From positions 62,001 through 126,000 of the forward strand of contig NZ_JAIQWW010000012.1 in assembly GCF_020164455.1 (NCBI RefSeq): a stretch of DNA of 64,000 bases. Reading direction: 5' to 3'. The translations under genes and the position numbers were made by a program. Below, piece by piece: positions 19,185 to 29,022 of the stretch (its first letter is position 1; every line of letters begins with the position of its first letter). The notes under the pieces are model-generated. The model did no database searches, was not told the origin of the DNA, and saw only the letters and a program-made list of their open reading frames with translations. This DNA comes from Phyllobacterium chamaecytisi. GTDB lineage: Bacteria > Pseudomonadota > Alphaproteobacteria > Rhizobiales > Rhizobiaceae.

Positions 19185-19799
19185 ATGCCAGGCAAGAAGA
19201 TACTGATGCTGACCGGTGAGTTCACCGAGGAATATGAAATTTTCGTCTATCAACAGGCGATGGAGGCCGTTGGACACACGGTGCATGTAATCTGTCCCGA
19301 CAAGAACGCAGGCGACCTGATCAAGACGTCGCTGCATGACTTCGAAGGAGATCAGACCTATACCGAAAAGCTCGGTCACAACTTTACTATCAACAAGACT
19401 TTCTCGGAGGCCGAGGCGCAGCTAGACCAATATCATGCCGTCTACGCTGCGGGCGGCCGCGGCCCTGAATATATCCGGACCGACAAGCGCGTGCAGGCGA
19501 TCGTCCGGCACTTTCATGATAAGCAGAAACCAATCTTTACGATTTGCCACGGCGTGCAGATTCTTATTGCGGTGGATGGGGTCGTACGCGGCAAAAAAGT
19601 AGGCGCGCTGGGCGCGTGCGAGCCGGAGGTGACGCTTGCAGGCGGCACTTACATCGATCTGTCGCCGACAGAAGCCTATGTTGATGGCACGATGGTATCC
19701 GCCAAGGGTTGGACTGCACTGGCAGCCTTTATCAGGGAATGCCTCAAGGTGCTGGGAACGGAAATCCACCACAGTGAAGACGTTGCGAAAGCTGCGTGA
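19185..19799 (+). CDS. DJ-1/PfpI family protein
   Basis: Protein of 204 residues with the class I glutamine amidotransferase-like fold. The nucleophile elbow is TICHGVQIL (Cys), preceded by the oxyanion-side AAGGRGPEYIRTD. The family contains glyoxalase III-type deglycases, proteases and isomerase-like enzymes, so the reaction cannot be given. The ATG at 19185 has AAGAGGAG 7 bases upstream. It is the last gene of the GntR-ABC operon, 55 bases after the binding protein, and a possible terminator follows. It may act on a reactive aldehyde of the pathway; this is inference. Confidence 0.88.
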   Translation: MPGKKILMLTGEFTEEYEIFVYQQAMEAVGHTVHVICPDKNAGDLIKTSLHDFEGDQTYTEKLGHNFTINKTFSEAEAQLDQYHAVYAAGGRGPEYIRTDKRVQAIVRHFHDKQKPIFTICHGVQILIAVDGVVRGKKVGALGACEPEVTLAGGTYIDLSPTEAYVDGTMVSAKGWTALAAFIRECLKVLGTEIHHSEDVAKAA

Positions 19800-19826
19800 C
19801 AGCTTGCTGGAATTCACGAGGAACAG

Positions 19827-19857
19827 CGGATGGCCATCCAAAATGGGAGGCCATCCG
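19827..19857 (+). terminator. Predicted terminator of the ABC transporter/DJ-1 operon
   Basis: A 9-base perfect stem (CGGATGGCC with GGCCATCCG) surrounds a 13-base loop, starting 27 bases after the DJ-1 stop. It is followed by a CTTTGTTTG tract, which is T-rich but not a pure run. Confidence 0.5.
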
Positions 19858-20343
19858 GCCCTTTGTTTGACACTGTTTTGAACAGTTGGGGTTTTTCCAA
19901 TAGTATTCGACAAGGCTTATTGCCTCACTCGGGTGGCAACGTTTTAGGCACTAATACGCGTTGAGGCCAGCACGCACCAGAGTGCTGCTGAGTACCGGCT
20001 CGGAGTGACCAGCTTCGGCGATCCAGGAACTCTTGGCGACTTTCAGCGGCAGAAGCTGACCGCTCTCATGCCAGAGCGGAAAGATGTTCTTCCACTAGGC
20101 TCCGCAACGCGGGCAGCGGCTGCCTCAAGCTCACTCTTCAGTAGTGTGACTTCAGGCGCTTTAGATGGGCCGAAACTTTCTCCCATTGAGGTTCGAAGAA
20201 AGCCAACCTGAGATAGAAAGACCGTCGAAGTGGTCTCTTGTTACGTAAAATATGGCTCGGCATAGACTTGTTCGAGCAACCAATAATTGAACAATTCATG
20301 GCCAGAGCGTTACAAGTGACTGTGCCATCGCTTGGGGATAGAA
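19858..20343. other. Region without a recognisable gene, possibly decayed coding DNA
   Basis: Nearly 490 bases between the terminator and a small membrane protein. On the - strand, short protein-like stretches occur in two different frames (20070-20170 and 19960-20095), each broken by stops, which is what a decayed gene looks like. I do not recognise the family and do not call a pseudogene. Confidence 0.35.
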
Positions 20344-20568
20344 ATGCTCGTTTCGCTCTTTTTTGTCTGCTACTTCGCGTATGCGATCTACGTCTTCGTT
20401 CCGATGTTAACGAAAGCGTGGCATTCAGAAATTTGGTTTGGCCGGGACGCTGAATACAGCAGGGTAAACAATCCGAAAATGTATTGGTTCGGCATGGCCT
20501 TTGGAGCATTCAACATCCTGTTTCCGACGTTTCTTCTGTGGATGCTGATTGTTTACGGAGCGCGTTGA
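20344..20568 (+). CDS. Small hypothetical membrane protein
   Basis: Frame of 74 residues beginning MLVSLFFVCYFAYAIYVFV, with two predicted membrane segments (about residues 1-20 and 50-70) joined by a polar, aromatic-rich loop. GGGGATA lies just before the ATG. I do not recognise a family. It stands alone between decayed DNA and the tRNA-Arg gene, so it may be a real orphan gene or a chance hydrophobic frame; the balanced two-helix layout favours a gene. Confidence 0.45.
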   Translation: MLVSLFFVCYFAYAIYVFVPMLTKAWHSEIWFGRDAEYSRVNNPKMYWFGMAFGAFNILFPTFLLWMLIVYGAR

Positions 20569-20720
20569 CGGCGCGCCTTTGCGTTGAATCTCAGATTCAC
20601 GCATTCGCGATTCCCGCCCTTCGGATAGTCAAATGTTACCTGAGACGTTACCTCGAAGACAAAATGCTCCAGCGGTGATTTTCCGCTGATTCAAATCGCT
20701 TAATGATTTCAGTGAGTTTA

Positions 20721-20797
20721 TGGCGCGCCCGAAAGGATTCGAACCTCTGACCCCCAGATTCGTAGTCTGGTGCTCTATCCAGCTGAGCTACGGGCGC
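20721..20797 (-). tRNA. tRNA-Arg (anticodon ACG)
   Basis: The - strand reads GCGCCCG as 5' acceptor strand and CGGGCGC as 3' strand, then discriminator G and an encoded CCA (20723-20721). The anticodon stem CCAGA/TCTGG holds the loop CTACGAA, giving ACG; the T arm contains GGTTCGAATCC. Length is 77. ACG normally has its A converted to inosine by TadA to read CGU, CGC and CGA. The 3' end points toward the accessory region at lower coordinates. Confidence 0.97.
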
Positions 20798-20924
20798 GTG
20801 CCACAAATGCGCGTTAGTCTGCGCAGCGCGGTTGGTAATCGGTTGAGCTATGAATTGCAAGCAGCTTCGCTCAAAAAACCTCAACTATTTTCAGATGAAT
20901 TGCAGGCTGCGGTTTCTTTGGAGG

Positions 20925-21878
20925 CTAAAGACTACGGCCGATGGCCAGATATTTATCGCGCCGGTCCTGTCTAAGCATGTCACGATCCATATTGCCCATG
21001 GATTTGAGAGCGACGTTGATAATGTTGCCCGTTGCCTCGATCGCTGCATCCTTGCCGCGGTGCGCGCCGCCCATGGGTTCGGGAATGATGCCGTCGATGA
21101 TCTTCAATTCGTAAAGATCCTGTGCGGTGATACGCATCGAAGTTGCGGCATCTTTAGCCCGGGTGGAATCGTGCCAGAGAATGGACGCTGCGCCCTCCGG
21201 TGAAATCACCGAGTAGATCGAATGTTCGAGCATGTAGACACGGTTGGCCGTGGCAATCGCTATGGCTCCGCCGGACCCGCCTTCTCCGATGATAACCGAG
21301 ACGATCGGCACTTTCAGATTGAGGCAAGCGGCAGTCGAACGGGCAATGGCCTCCGCTTGTCCGCGCTCTTCCGCCGCGATCCCCGGAAAGGCACCCGCTG
21401 TATCGACGAGCGTAATCACCGGCAAGTTGAAACGGTCGGCCAGATCCATGATGCGCACGGCCTTGCGATAGCCTTCGGGCATGGCCATGCCGAAATTGTG
21501 TTTGAGGCGTGTCTTGGTGTCGTTGCCCTTCTCCTGTCCGATAACGGCGACGGCTTGACCATTGAAGCGGGCGAGACCGGCCTGGACAGCATCATCGTCC
21601 GCATAGTTGCGGTCACCTGCAAGCGGCGTGAAATCGGTGAAGAGCTTGGAGATATAATCCACACAGTGAGGGCGGTCTGGATGACGTGCAATCTGCGCCT
21701 TCTGCCAGGGGGTTAGCTTGCGGTAAAGATCGCGCAACGCCTCGGCGGACCTTTTTTCCAACCGGATGATCTCTTCGTTGGTGTCGAGAGCATCGCCTTC
21801 CTCGGCAAGTTTTTTCAACTCGAGAATCTTGCCGTCGAGATCAGCAACCGGCTTTTCAAAGTCAAGGTAGTTATACAT
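20925..21878 (-). CDS. accA: Acetyl-CoA carboxylase carboxyltransferase subunit alpha
   Basis: Alpha subunit (317 residues) of the cytoplasmic carboxyltransferase that, with AccD, moves the carboxyl group from biotin to acetyl-CoA to make malonyl-CoA, the first step of fatty acid synthesis. The start [18 protein letters not shown] is the conserved N-terminus, so I use the ATG at 21878 rather than the frame start at 21944. The crotonase-like core has [15 protein letters not shown]-type and [14 protein letters not shown] oxyanion segments. The length is normal. No terminator is obvious between it and the tRNA-Arg gene. Confidence 0.96.
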   Translation of the reverse strand: MYNYLDFEKPVADLDGKILELKKLAEEGDALDTNEEIIRLEKRSAEALRDLYRKLTPWQKAQIARHPDRPHCVDYISKLFTDFTPLAGDRNYADDDAVQAGLARFNGQAVAVIGQEKGNDTKTRLKHNFGMAMPEGYRKAVRIMDLADRFNLPVITLVDTAGAFPGIAAEERGQAEAIARSTAACLNLKVPIVSVIIGEGGSGGAIAIATANRVYMLEHSIYSVISPEGAASILWHDSTRAKDAATSMRITAQDLYELKIIDGIIPEPMGGAHRGKDAAIEATGNIINVALKSMGNMDRDMLRQDRRDKYLAIGRSL

Positions 21879-22018
21879 GGACGAGGGGTCTGCCTGCAAA
21901 ACGGTGGATTTTTCACGACCTAACTGGCTGTTGCCGAGGCGCATGTCAAGGAAGCAAGGCTGAGATCATGCGTTGGCGGCGCACGTTATAGAGGGAATTG
22001 CGGCAAAGGGATGGTGGT

Positions 22019-22519
22019 TTATTTTGCGGGACTCTTGCGTTTCACCGGCTTGGCGGAGTTTGAGCGCCTCGCGCGCTTTGGGGTCTTGCTGCGCTTCCAG
22101 CCAATCCATCTGCCTTCACCTGCATAGTTGTGAAAGCCGCCAGCTGCTGCGATCAGCCCCTGCCGCACTTCGTCTAGATCAAGTCCTGGCAAATTTTGCA
22201 GGAGAACTGGTGGCAGGTGATCGATGTTGAGCCAAGTCTGGTCAAAATAGATGTGTTCCGGTCCGCTTTCGCTGGTTACGGCAAAGAACCAGCGGCCCTC
22301 CATGACGTCGCCGAACCAGGGATCGGGAAACATGGAAGGCGAGAAGTCAAATCCAAACGCGGTTACTTCATCCCAGCGCCAGTTTTGCCGCCAATTCATC
22401 GTGCGGGTCAAATGGCTGGAGCGGCGGAATCCCGTTTCGTCAAAGTGGATCACTTCGCTGTCGGGTTCGACAGACGATGACTCTGATCTGTAAAACAATC
22501 TCTTCAACAGCTGCCACAT
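22019..22519 (-). CDS. Conserved hypothetical protein
   Basis: Soluble protein of about 166 residues starting MWQLLKRLFYRSES, rich in Trp and Phe (MNWRQNWRWDEVTAFGFDF), with a basic Lys/Arg tail at the C-terminus. No catalytic motif is visible and I do not know a function. The ATG at 22519 has GGCGGA 6 bases upstream; in-frame starts at 22525 and 22552 are possible. It lies 47 bases downstream of xerD on the same strand and is probably co-transcribed with it. Confidence 0.7.
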   Translation of the reverse strand: MWQLLKRLFYRSESSSVEPDSEVIHFDETGFRRSSHLTRTMNWRQNWRWDEVTAFGFDFSPSMFPDPWFGDVMEGRWFFAVTSESGPEHIYFDQTWLNIDHLPPVLLQNLPGLDLDEVRQGLIAAAGGFHNYAGEGRWIGWKRSKTPKRARRSNSAKPVKRKSPAK

Positions 22520-22566
22520 GGCCATTCCGCCAGTTTGCTGGGTCCACTCCATCGGTGAGCCAGCAT

Positions 22567-23493
22567 TTAGTCTGCCAGAGGGTGATGCTCCGTGACAAGC
22601 TGATGCAGCCGCTCTTCCATCACATGTGTGTAAATTTGCGTGGTCGAAATATCCGAATGGCCGAGCAATTGTTGCACAGCACGCAGGTCCGCGCCGTTTT
22701 GCAAGAGATGGCTGGCAAAGGCATGGCGCAAAACATGGGGCGATATCGCCGATGTTTTGAGGCCCGCTCGCGCGGCAAGCCCTTTCAGTTCCCGTGCGAA
22801 CACCTGTCGTGCCAGAAAGCCGCTTTCCGATATGGCGGGGAACAGCGAGACACTGGCGGAGAGATTAGGCAATGCGTCACGCACCGCCAGATATTTTGCC
22901 ATTGCGTCGCGTGCCTTGCCTGATAAAGGGACGACACGATCTTTCGAACCTTTGCCGCGAACCATGAGGAAGCGATTGTCGGAGCGCGCGACCGTCACCG
23001 GGAGACCAACGAGTTCAGAAACACGCAGGCCCGTTGCATAAAGAATTTCGAGCAACGCATGCAGTCGCAGCGCCTGAAGATGAACGGCACCAGATGATTT
23101 TGCGTCTAGAGTCTCTTCCTCAGCGCGGGAAAGCAGTTTTTCCACATCCGACTCGCTCAGGATTTTTGGCAGGGCGCGGTCCTTTTTTGGCGTGTCCAGC
23201 GTGCTGGTGGGATCGTCGGTGCGAATATTCTCCATGTAGAGAAAGCGAAAGAACTGGCGCAGGGCCGAAAGCCGCCGCGCCTGAGAGGTTGCTGCGTAGC
23301 CCCGTCCAGCAATGTCGTCGAGATAAGACCGTATTGTTCCGGGCTCCGCAAAGGTCAATTGGATACCTGTTGCAACGCTGAACCCCGCAGCATCTTCCAG
23401 ATCCCTGCGATACGAATCCAATGTGTTTTGTGCGGCGCCACGTTCGGCGCTCATCATTTCAAGGAAGGTCTCTATGGCTGCTGCTGCTCGCAT
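22567..23493 (-). CDS. xerD: Site-specific tyrosine recombinase XerD
   Basis: Recombinase of 308 residues that, with XerC, resolves chromosome dimers at dif. The N-terminal SAM-like DNA-binding domain covers residues 1-90. The catalytic set is complete: Arg157 (ATGLRVSEL), Lys181 (GKGSKDR), His253 and Arg256 (SPHVLRH), His279 (LGHSD) and the nucleophile Tyr288 (TQIYTHV). Position next to accA, aroK and aroB is a conserved rhizobial setting, so this is the housekeeping enzyme and not a phage or island integrase. It follows a small membrane-protein gene by 4 bases. Confidence 0.95.
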   Translation of the reverse strand: MRAAAAIETFLEMMSAERGAAQNTLDSYRRDLEDAAGFSVATGIQLTFAEPGTIRSYLDDIAGRGYAATSQARRLSALRQFFRFLYMENIRTDDPTSTLDTPKKDRALPKILSESDVEKLLSRAEEETLDAKSSGAVHLQALRLHALLEILYATGLRVSELVGLPVTVARSDNRFLMVRGKGSKDRVVPLSGKARDAMAKYLAVRDALPNLSASVSLFPAISESGFLARQVFARELKGLAARAGLKTSAISPHVLRHAFASHLLQNGADLRAVQQLLGHSDISTTQIYTHVMEERLHQLVTEHHPLAD

Positions 23494-23497
23494 CGGC

Positions 23498-23659
23498 TTA
23501 TTTCGGGGTATCAGGTTTCGGATTAAGTTTTTCCGAGGGAATACGAATGGTCATTTCCGTCTGCGTCGGATGCACGAAAGTCACCAACCCAACCATGACG
23601 GCATAGACGAGCCCCGCGAGAATCGCGAGAATGATGATCAATCGTGTCAGCGTCGGCAT
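23498..23659 (-). CDS. Small single-pass membrane protein upstream of xerD
   Basis: A 53-codon gene starting ATG at 23659 and ending TAA at 23498-23500. The product begins [20 protein letters not shown], has one membrane segment (about residues 5-27) and a short hydrophilic tail with [14 protein letters not shown] and a proline-rich end. Short proteins with the pattern TFV-P-(E/T)-M-(T/S)-V/I-RIP are known in the same position in rhizobia. It ends 4 bases before xerD and is divergent from aroK. Its function is unknown. Confidence 0.7.
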   Translation of the reverse strand: MPTLTRLIIILAILAGLVYAVMVGLVTFVHPTQTEMTIRIPSEKLNPKPDTPK

Positions 23660-23801
23660 TTTCTGTTTGAATCGCCTTTGTCGGATCGGGTGCTTGGTTC
23701 CATAATCCTGCAGCTCAAACCCTTATGATTTGATGAAGCTTGAGTCTTCTAACGCCATAGTTTGCTTGACGACAGCACGGTTTTCCTGTCGAACCGCAAT
23801 T

Positions 23802-24425
23802 ATGAATATGACTGAAGACATAGTTGGGGCAGCCGAGATCGCGGAGCTTGCCAAATCCATCAGAGAGCGCCTCGGACACAGGTCCATCGTGCTTATCGGA
23901 CTGATGGGCGCGGGCAAATCCACGGTCGGCAAAAAGCTGGCGGCACTGGTCGAGCTGCCATTCTTCGACGCTGACAACGAGATCGAAAAAGTCTCGACGA
24001 TGACTATTCCGGAACTTTTCGAAGCCTATGGAGAAGCCGAATTTCGGGACCTCGAGCGGCGTGTTATTGCGCGCATGCTTGAGAATGGACCGATCGTGCT
24101 GGCGACCGGTGGCGGTGCTTATATGAATGAACTTACGCGAAAAGCTATCGCTTCGGAGGGTATTTCACTCTGGTTGAAAGCCGAACTTGATGTGCTGATG
24201 GCGCGTGTTGCGCGCAAACAGAACCGGCCGCTTCTGAAAAACGATAATCCCCGAGGTGTGATGGAACGGCTTATGACCGAGCGCCACCCGATTTATTCGG
24301 TCGCCGATCTGGTGGTGAACTCCCGCGAGGAAAAGAAGGAAATCATTGCCTTCGAAGCAATGCAGGCAATTGCCGGCCATCTTGATGGTATTGCATCCCG
24401 CAGCAATGAGGAATCCGGTTCATGA
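23802..24425 (+). CDS. aroK: Shikimate kinase
   Basis: Cytoplasmic enzyme of 207 residues that phosphorylates shikimate in the chorismate pathway. It has Walker [10 protein letters not shown], the shikimate-binding DADNEIE and FRDLERRV, the Walker B-like ATGGGAYM, and the lid Arg residues in [15 protein letters not shown] use the ATG at 23802; no start has a strong ribosome binding site, and a frame start at 23730 adds residues without similarity. The N-terminal extension before the kinase core (about 27 residues) is normal in rhizobia. It overlaps aroB by 4 bases. Confidence 0.94.
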   Translation: MNMTEDIVGAAEIAELAKSIRERLGHRSIVLIGLMGAGKSTVGKKLAALVELPFFDADNEIEKVSTMTIPELFEAYGEAEFRDLERRVIARMLENGPIVLATGGGAYMNELTRKAIASEGISLWLKAELDVLMARVARKQNRPLLKNDNPRGVMERLMTERHPIYSVADLVVNSREEKKEIIAFEAMQAIAGHLDGIASRSNEESGS

Positions 24426-25546
24426 CCGACGCGGTTACCACTACCACTGTACCCGTCAAGCTCGGGGATCGTTCTTACGATATTCTCATTGGGGCCGGAT
24501 TGATCGAGCGGGCCGGATATGAAATTGCAAAGCGTGCTAAATCGGTGCGTGTCGCTATTATCAGCGACGAGACTGTCGCAGGTCTGCATCTCGATCGGCT
24601 CACGCGAAGCCTGACGGCTGCCGGTATAGATTCCACGCCCATCTTGGTTGCACCCGGGGAGAAATCGAAAGGTTTTGCAACACTCGAAACCGTAACCAAT
24701 GCAATCCTTTCCGCGCGTCTTGAGCGCGGCGATATCGTGATTGCTTTTGGTGGCGGTGTCATTGGTGACCTCGCCGGTTTTGCGGCAGGTATTGCCCGTC
24801 GCGGCATGGGATTCATCCAGATGCCGACATCGTTGCTGGCGCAAGTCGATTCGTCTGTTGGTGGCAAGACAGGTATCAACACGGCGCACGGCAAGAACCT
24901 CGTTGGGGTATTTTATCAGCCACAACTCGTTCTGGCCGATACGGACGTGCTCAACACATTAACTCCGCGTGAGTTCCGTGCAGGCTACGCTGAAGTTGCA
25001 AAGTATGGACTGATCGATCGGCCGGATTTTTTTGCCTGGCTGGAAAAGAATTGGCGCGGGATTTTCGATGGCGGGCCTGAGCGGACTGAAGCCATTGCCA
25101 TATCATGCCAATCCAAAGCCGATGTAGTCGCCAGAGATGAACGCGAAACGGGAGATCGCGCGCTGCTCAATCTTGGCCATACGTTCGGCCATGCATTGGA
25201 AACCGCGACGAACTACGATTCCGGGCGGTTGGTTCATGGCGAGGGCGTCGCCATCGGGATGGTTCTCGCCCACCAGTTTTCGGCAAAGATGAATCTGGCG
25301 AGCCCGGACGATGCGGCTCGTGTCGAAGCGCATCTGCGCCAGGTCGGGCTCCCTGTTTCCATACACGGTATCCCCGGCAAATTACCTCCCGCGGAAAAAC
25401 TGATGGACTATATTGCGCAAGATAAAAAAGTAGCGCGCGGGGCGCTCACATTCATTTTGACTCGCGGCATTGGCCAATCATTTATCGCAAAAGACGTGCC
25501 GCCATCTGCCGTGCTAAGCTTTTTGCAGGAGAAACACCCAACATGA
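24422..25546 (+). CDS. aroB: 3-dehydroquinate synthase
   Basis: NAD- and zinc-dependent cytoplasmic enzyme of 374 residues that converts DAHP to 3-dehydroquinate, the second step of the shikimate pathway. The NAD/substrate loop [14 protein letters not shown] and the metal ligands in [11 protein letters not shown] (Glu), [11 protein letters not shown] (His) and HGEGVAIGM (His) are all present. The start overlaps aroK and the stop overlaps the CorC-like gene (both ATGA), so the three genes are one translationally coupled operon. Confidence 0.96.
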   Translation: MTDAVTTTTVPVKLGDRSYDILIGAGLIERAGYEIAKRAKSVRVAIISDETVAGLHLDRLTRSLTAAGIDSTPILVAPGEKSKGFATLETVTNAILSARLERGDIVIAFGGGVIGDLAGFAAGIARRGMGFIQMPTSLLAQVDSSVGGKTGINTAHGKNLVGVFYQPQLVLADTDVLNTLTPREFRAGYAEVAKYGLIDRPDFFAWLEKNWRGIFDGGPERTEAIAISCQSKADVVARDERETGDRALLNLGHTFGHALETATNYDSGRLVHGEGVAIGMVLAHQFSAKMNLASPDDAARVEAHLRQVGLPVSIHGIPGKLPPAEKLMDYIAQDKKVARGALTFILTRGIGQSFIAKDVPPSAVLSFLQEKHPT

Positions 25547-26826
25547 CGCTGGAAATCTGGATCTTCTGCGGAATCATATTCCTTTTGATCCTGATGTCTG
25601 CCTTGTTTTCAGGATCTGAGACTGCTCTGACTGCCGTATCTCGTGCACGTATGCATCGCTTGTCCAAGCGCGGCGACGAGCGCGCGGTCGTGGTGGAAAA
25701 CCTGATAGAAAAGCGGGACCGGCTTATCGGTGTCATGCTCATCGGCAATAACCTCATCAATATTCTAGCCTCATCGTTGACGACGAGTATGCTGCTAACG
25801 TTGTTTGGCCAAGCTGGCGTTGCTTACGCCACGGCGATAATGACAGTCTTGCTTGTCATTTTCGCGGAGGTATTGCCCAAATCCTGGGCAATTTCGAGTC
25901 CCGATCGAAATTCGCTCGCTCTTGTCCGGTTTGCCCAGGTAGTAGTCTTTCTGTTCGGTCCCCTTTCTGATCTCGTCAATTGGATCGTTCGCCAGATTCT
26001 TGCGGTGTTCGGCATCAATCTTGCGGCAGGCACGTCAATGTTGTCAGCTCAGGAGGAACTGCGTGGCACCGTCGATCTACTACACAAGGAAGGCTCTGTC
26101 GTTAAAGGTGATCGGGACCAGATCGGCGGCCTTCTCGACCTGCGCGAACTCGAAGTCTACGACGTTATGATCCATCGGACCGACATGGATTCGGTCAATG
26201 CAGACGATCCCATCGAGACCATCATTACAGAAATCCTGGCGAGCCATCATACCCGCATTCCTGTCTGGAAGGACGCGAACGACAATATCGTCGGCGTTGT
26301 TCATGCCAAGGATCTGGTGCGGGCGATCCGCGACGCAAATCGGGACTTTTCCAAGATCAACATCATGAAGGTGGCGACGAAGCCGTGGTTCGTTCCGGAC
26401 ACGACAAGCCTTCAGGATCAGCTTAATGCCTTTCTGAGACGCAAAGCACATATCGCCATCGTGGTCGATGAATATGGTGACGTGCAAGGATTGATTACTC
26501 TCGAAGATATTCTCGAAGAGATCGTTGGCGATATCGCCGATGAGCACGACATCGATGTGCAGGGTTGCCGTCCTCAACCGGATGGTTCAGTGCTGGTTGA
26601 CGGCTCAGTCCCCATTCGCGATCTTAACCGGGCCTTGGACTGGCACCTGCCCGACGCCGAAGCGACGACCATTGCCGGTCTCGTGATCCACGAAACACAG
26701 AGCATTCCGAAAGAAAAGCAGGCCTTCACCTTCCATGGCAAGCGTTTCACAATCCTGAAGCGGGAAAAAAATCGCATCACGCGGCTGCGCATTCGACCAA
26801 TCGAGGATGACGACAAGCTGGGTTGA
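25543..26826 (+). CDS. HlyC/CorC (CNNM) family transporter-like protein with CBS domains
   Basis: Membrane protein of 427 residues. An N-terminal CNNM domain with about four membrane segments (including [19 protein letters not shown] and [12 protein letters not shown]) is followed by two CBS domains (near residues 210-330; [11 protein letters not shown] and [33 protein letters not shown]) and a C-terminal CorC_HlyC domain. The family is linked to magnesium/cobalt homeostasis. It is the third gene of the aroK-aroB operon and ends 8 bases from the convergent bolA. Confidence 0.93.
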   Translation: MTLEIWIFCGIIFLLILMSALFSGSETALTAVSRARMHRLSKRGDERAVVVENLIEKRDRLIGVMLIGNNLINILASSLTTSMLLTLFGQAGVAYATAIMTVLLVIFAEVLPKSWAISSPDRNSLALVRFAQVVVFLFGPLSDLVNWIVRQILAVFGINLAAGTSMLSAQEELRGTVDLLHKEGSVVKGDRDQIGGLLDLRELEVYDVMIHRTDMDSVNADDPIETIITEILASHHTRIPVWKDANDNIVGVVHAKDLVRAIRDANRDFSKINIMKVATKPWFVPDTTSLQDQLNAFLRRKAHIAIVVDEYGDVQGLITLEDILEEIVGDIADEHDIDVQGCRPQPDGSVLVDGSVPIRDLNRALDWHLPDAEATTIAGLVIHETQSIPKEKQAFTFHGKRFTILKREKNRITRLRIRPIEDDDKLG

Positions 26827-26834
26827 GCCGAGCT

Positions 26835-27137
26835 TTAGGCGCGTGTCGCCTCACCCGGTGCCGCGGGTTCAAGCGCCAGCGCGTGGACGCTGCCATTCAG
26901 TTCGTCCTGCAGCACTTCATTGATGGCGCGATGACGCGCAACGCGCGACATGCCGGCGAATGCCTCCGCGACAATCCGCACACGAAAATGCGTTTCGCCT
27001 GAACCGTCAAATGTGCCATGATGTTCGCTGTCAGAATGATGGTGGCCGGCGTGCAGATGGCTTTCATTGATGACTGCCAACGAAACAGGATGAAAAGCCT
27101 GCATCAGTTTGCTTTCGATGACTGACTGAGTGGACAT
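26835..27137 (-). CDS. BolA family protein
   Basis: Protein of 100 residues with the BolA class II KH-like fold. The conserved ESHLHAGHHH, the GETHFRVRIVAEAFAGMSRVARHRAINEVL helix region and the C-terminal VHALAL strand are present. BolA proteins partner with monothiol glutaredoxins in iron-sulfur handling and affect cell shape and stress responses. The ATG at 27137 has AGGAGA 6 bases upstream. Monocistronic, convergent with the CorC-like gene and divergent from the DnaJ-like gene. Confidence 0.94.
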   Translation of the reverse strand: MSTQSVIESKLMQAFHPVSLAVINESHLHAGHHHSDSEHHGTFDGSGETHFRVRIVAEAFAGMSRVARHRAINEVLQDELNGSVHALALEPAAPGEATRA

Positions 27138-27281
27138 TTCGTTCTCCTGCGCCCATATGGTAGTTTCACTTGGCAAATCCATTCATGATCACAAATTTAC
27201 CGCCATTTCAGGCGTTAGGTCTATCCATGGGTAAATGTCAATTCTTGTTCCGCTAACCGATCCGTTGATGATTCTGATTCG

Positions 27282-27935
27282 ATGACCTCAAGTTCGAAAT
27301 ATTTTGACAGCATCCGCATCCGCCCGAAAAAGGTGGACGAGGAGAAATCGCGCACACCCGTCTGCCAATGGGATGGTTGCGACAAGCCTGGACCGCATCG
27401 CGCGCCGGTGGGGCGTGAGAAAGAAGGCGAGTTCTTCCATTTCTGCATCGACCATGTGCGCGAGTACAACAAGGGCTATAATTATTTCTCTGGCCTCTCG
27501 GATGCCGAGGTAGCCAGATACCAGAAGGAAGCTTTGACGGGCGACCGTCCGACCTGGACCGTTGCAGGACTACCTGGAAGCGGAGCGGGCGCAAGCGCCA
27601 GTACGCGTGCACAAGCGAGCGCCAGCGCCAAGACGTCACCGGATTTTTCGAAGTTGCGTTCGGGTCGTGCGGCATATCAAAACAGATTCCGTGACCCCAA
27701 CAGCGTTTTCAATGAGGCGCGGGTGCATATCCGCAAGCTCAAGCCATTGGAGTCAAAAGCACTGGATACGCTCGGGCTTGGCGCAAAAGCCACTGGCGAA
27801 GACATAAAGTCGCGCTATAAAGAGCTTGTGAAGATCCATCATCCCGATGCTAATGGCGGTGATAGGGCTTCCGAGGATCGTTTCCGTGACGTAATCCAGG
27901 CCTATCAATTGCTCAAAGCGGCTGGTTTCTGCTAA
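27282..27935 (+). CDS. DnaJ-domain protein (J domain at the C-terminus)
   Basis: Protein of 217 residues with an N-terminal Cys/His region (TPVCQWDGCDKPGPHRAPV and FFHFCIDHVREYNKGYNYF, a possible metal site), an Ala/Ser-rich linker near residues 97-115, and a C-terminal J domain (about 160-215). The J-domain HPD is present in LVKIHHPDANGGD, so it can stimulate a DnaK ATPase. This architecture, with the J domain last, is typical of alphaproteobacteria next to cobS. The role is unknown. It lies 86 bases before cobS on the same strand. Confidence 0.93.
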   Translation: MTSSSKYFDSIRIRPKKVDEEKSRTPVCQWDGCDKPGPHRAPVGREKEGEFFHFCIDHVREYNKGYNYFSGLSDAEVARYQKEALTGDRPTWTVAGLPGSGAGASASTRAQASASAKTSPDFSKLRSGRAAYQNRFRDPNSVFNEARVHIRKLKPLESKALDTLGLGAKATGEDIKSRYKELVKIHHPDANGGDRASEDRFRDVIQAYQLLKAAGFC

Positions 27936-28021
27936 CCCACGATTGAGCCGAATTCGGAACTTCACAGCGAGGTTCCAAACTATCTTTATGCGTCTGCGCG
28001 TGCAGTCGCGCTGGAGGCATG

Positions 28022-29008
28022 ATGAATAAGGTTGATCGCGATATTGCGAATTTGCCGGATACAACGGTTTCTGCTGCAAAATTGTTTGGTTTTGAGACCG
28101 ATATGATGGTTCCTGCCTATAAGGCAGGTGACGCTTATGTGCCGGAAATCGACACGGACTATCTATTCGACAAGCAGACCACGCTGGCCATTCTCGCGGG
28201 TTTTGCCTTCAACCGCCGTGTTATGGTTTCCGGGTACCATGGTACCGGTAAATCGACCCATATCGAGCAGGTCGCCGCGCGGCTGAACTGGCCATGCGTG
28301 CGTGTCAATCTGGACAGCCACGTCAGCCGTATCGACCTTGTTGGCAAGGATGCGATCGTCGTCAAGGAAGGTATGCAGATCACGGAATTCCGCGACGGCA
28401 TTCTGCCCTGGGCTTATCAGCACAATGTCGCGCTTGTATTCGACGAGTACGATGCGGGACGTCCGGACGTCATGTTCGTGATCCAGCGCGTGCTCGAATC
28501 GTCGGGTCGTCTGACGCTGCTCGATCAAAGTCGCGTTATCCGCCCGCATCCCGCTTTTCGTCTGTTTGCCACCGCCAATACGGTTGGCCTTGGTGATACG
28601 ACGGGTCTTTATCATGGCACGCAGCAGATCAATCAGGCGCAGATGGACCGCTGGTCCATTGTGACGACCCTCAACTATCTGCCGCACGACAATGAGGCGG
28701 CTATCGTTGCCGCCAAGGCCAAGCATTATCAGAACAAGGAAGGCAAGGAGATCGTCTCCAAGATGGTGCGCGTTGCTGACATGACGCGCGCAGCATTCAT
28801 CAATGGCGACCTATCGACTGTCATGAGCCCTCGTACCGTGATCACATGGGCGGAAAATGCCGATATCTTCAAGGATGTGGGTTTTGCTTTCCGGTTGACG
28901 TTCCTCAACAAGTGCGACGAGCTCGAACGTCCACTCGTTGCCGAATTCTACCAGCGGGCATTTGGCAAGGAACTGCCTGAATCGACCGCCAATGTGGTCA
29001 TCGGCTGA
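28022..29008 (+). CDS. cobS: Cobaltochelatase subunit CobS
   Basis: AAA+ ATPase subunit (328 residues) of the aerobic cobaltochelatase CobNST, which inserts cobalt into hydrogenobyrinate a,c-diamide in vitamin B12 synthesis. Walker A is GYHGTGKST, Walker B ALVFDEYD, and the sensor/arginine-finger region [24 protein letters not shown] lies 4 bases before the ATG at 28022 and only 1 base before the ATG at 28019, so I prefer the second Met. cobT follows after 14 bases. CobN is not in the window. Confidence 0.95.
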   Translation: MNKVDRDIANLPDTTVSAAKLFGFETDMMVPAYKAGDAYVPEIDTDYLFDKQTTLAILAGFAFNRRVMVSGYHGTGKSTHIEQVAARLNWPCVRVNLDSHVSRIDLVGKDAIVVKEGMQITEFRDGILPWAYQHNVALVFDEYDAGRPDVMFVIQRVLESSGRLTLLDQSRVIRPHPAFRLFATANTVGLGDTTGLYHGTQQINQAQMDRWSIVTTLNYLPHDNEAAIVAAKAKHYQNKEGKEIVSKMVRVADMTRAAFINGDLSTVMSPRTVITWAENADIFKDVGFAFRLTFLNKCDELERPLVAEFYQRAFGKELPESTANVVIG

Positions 29009-29022
29009 GCGTCACGATAAAG

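Noticed and set aside
19960-20170. Protein-like stretches on the - strand (for example PLWHESGQLLPLKVAKSSW)
   Set aside because: They fall in two frames with stops between, no start codon, and I cannot name a family, so a pseudogene call would not be supported.
22567-23493. XerD as the integrase of a genomic island at the nearby tRNA-Arg
   Set aside because: Residue pattern, length and neighbours (accA, aroK, aroB) are those of the housekeeping dimer-resolution enzyme.
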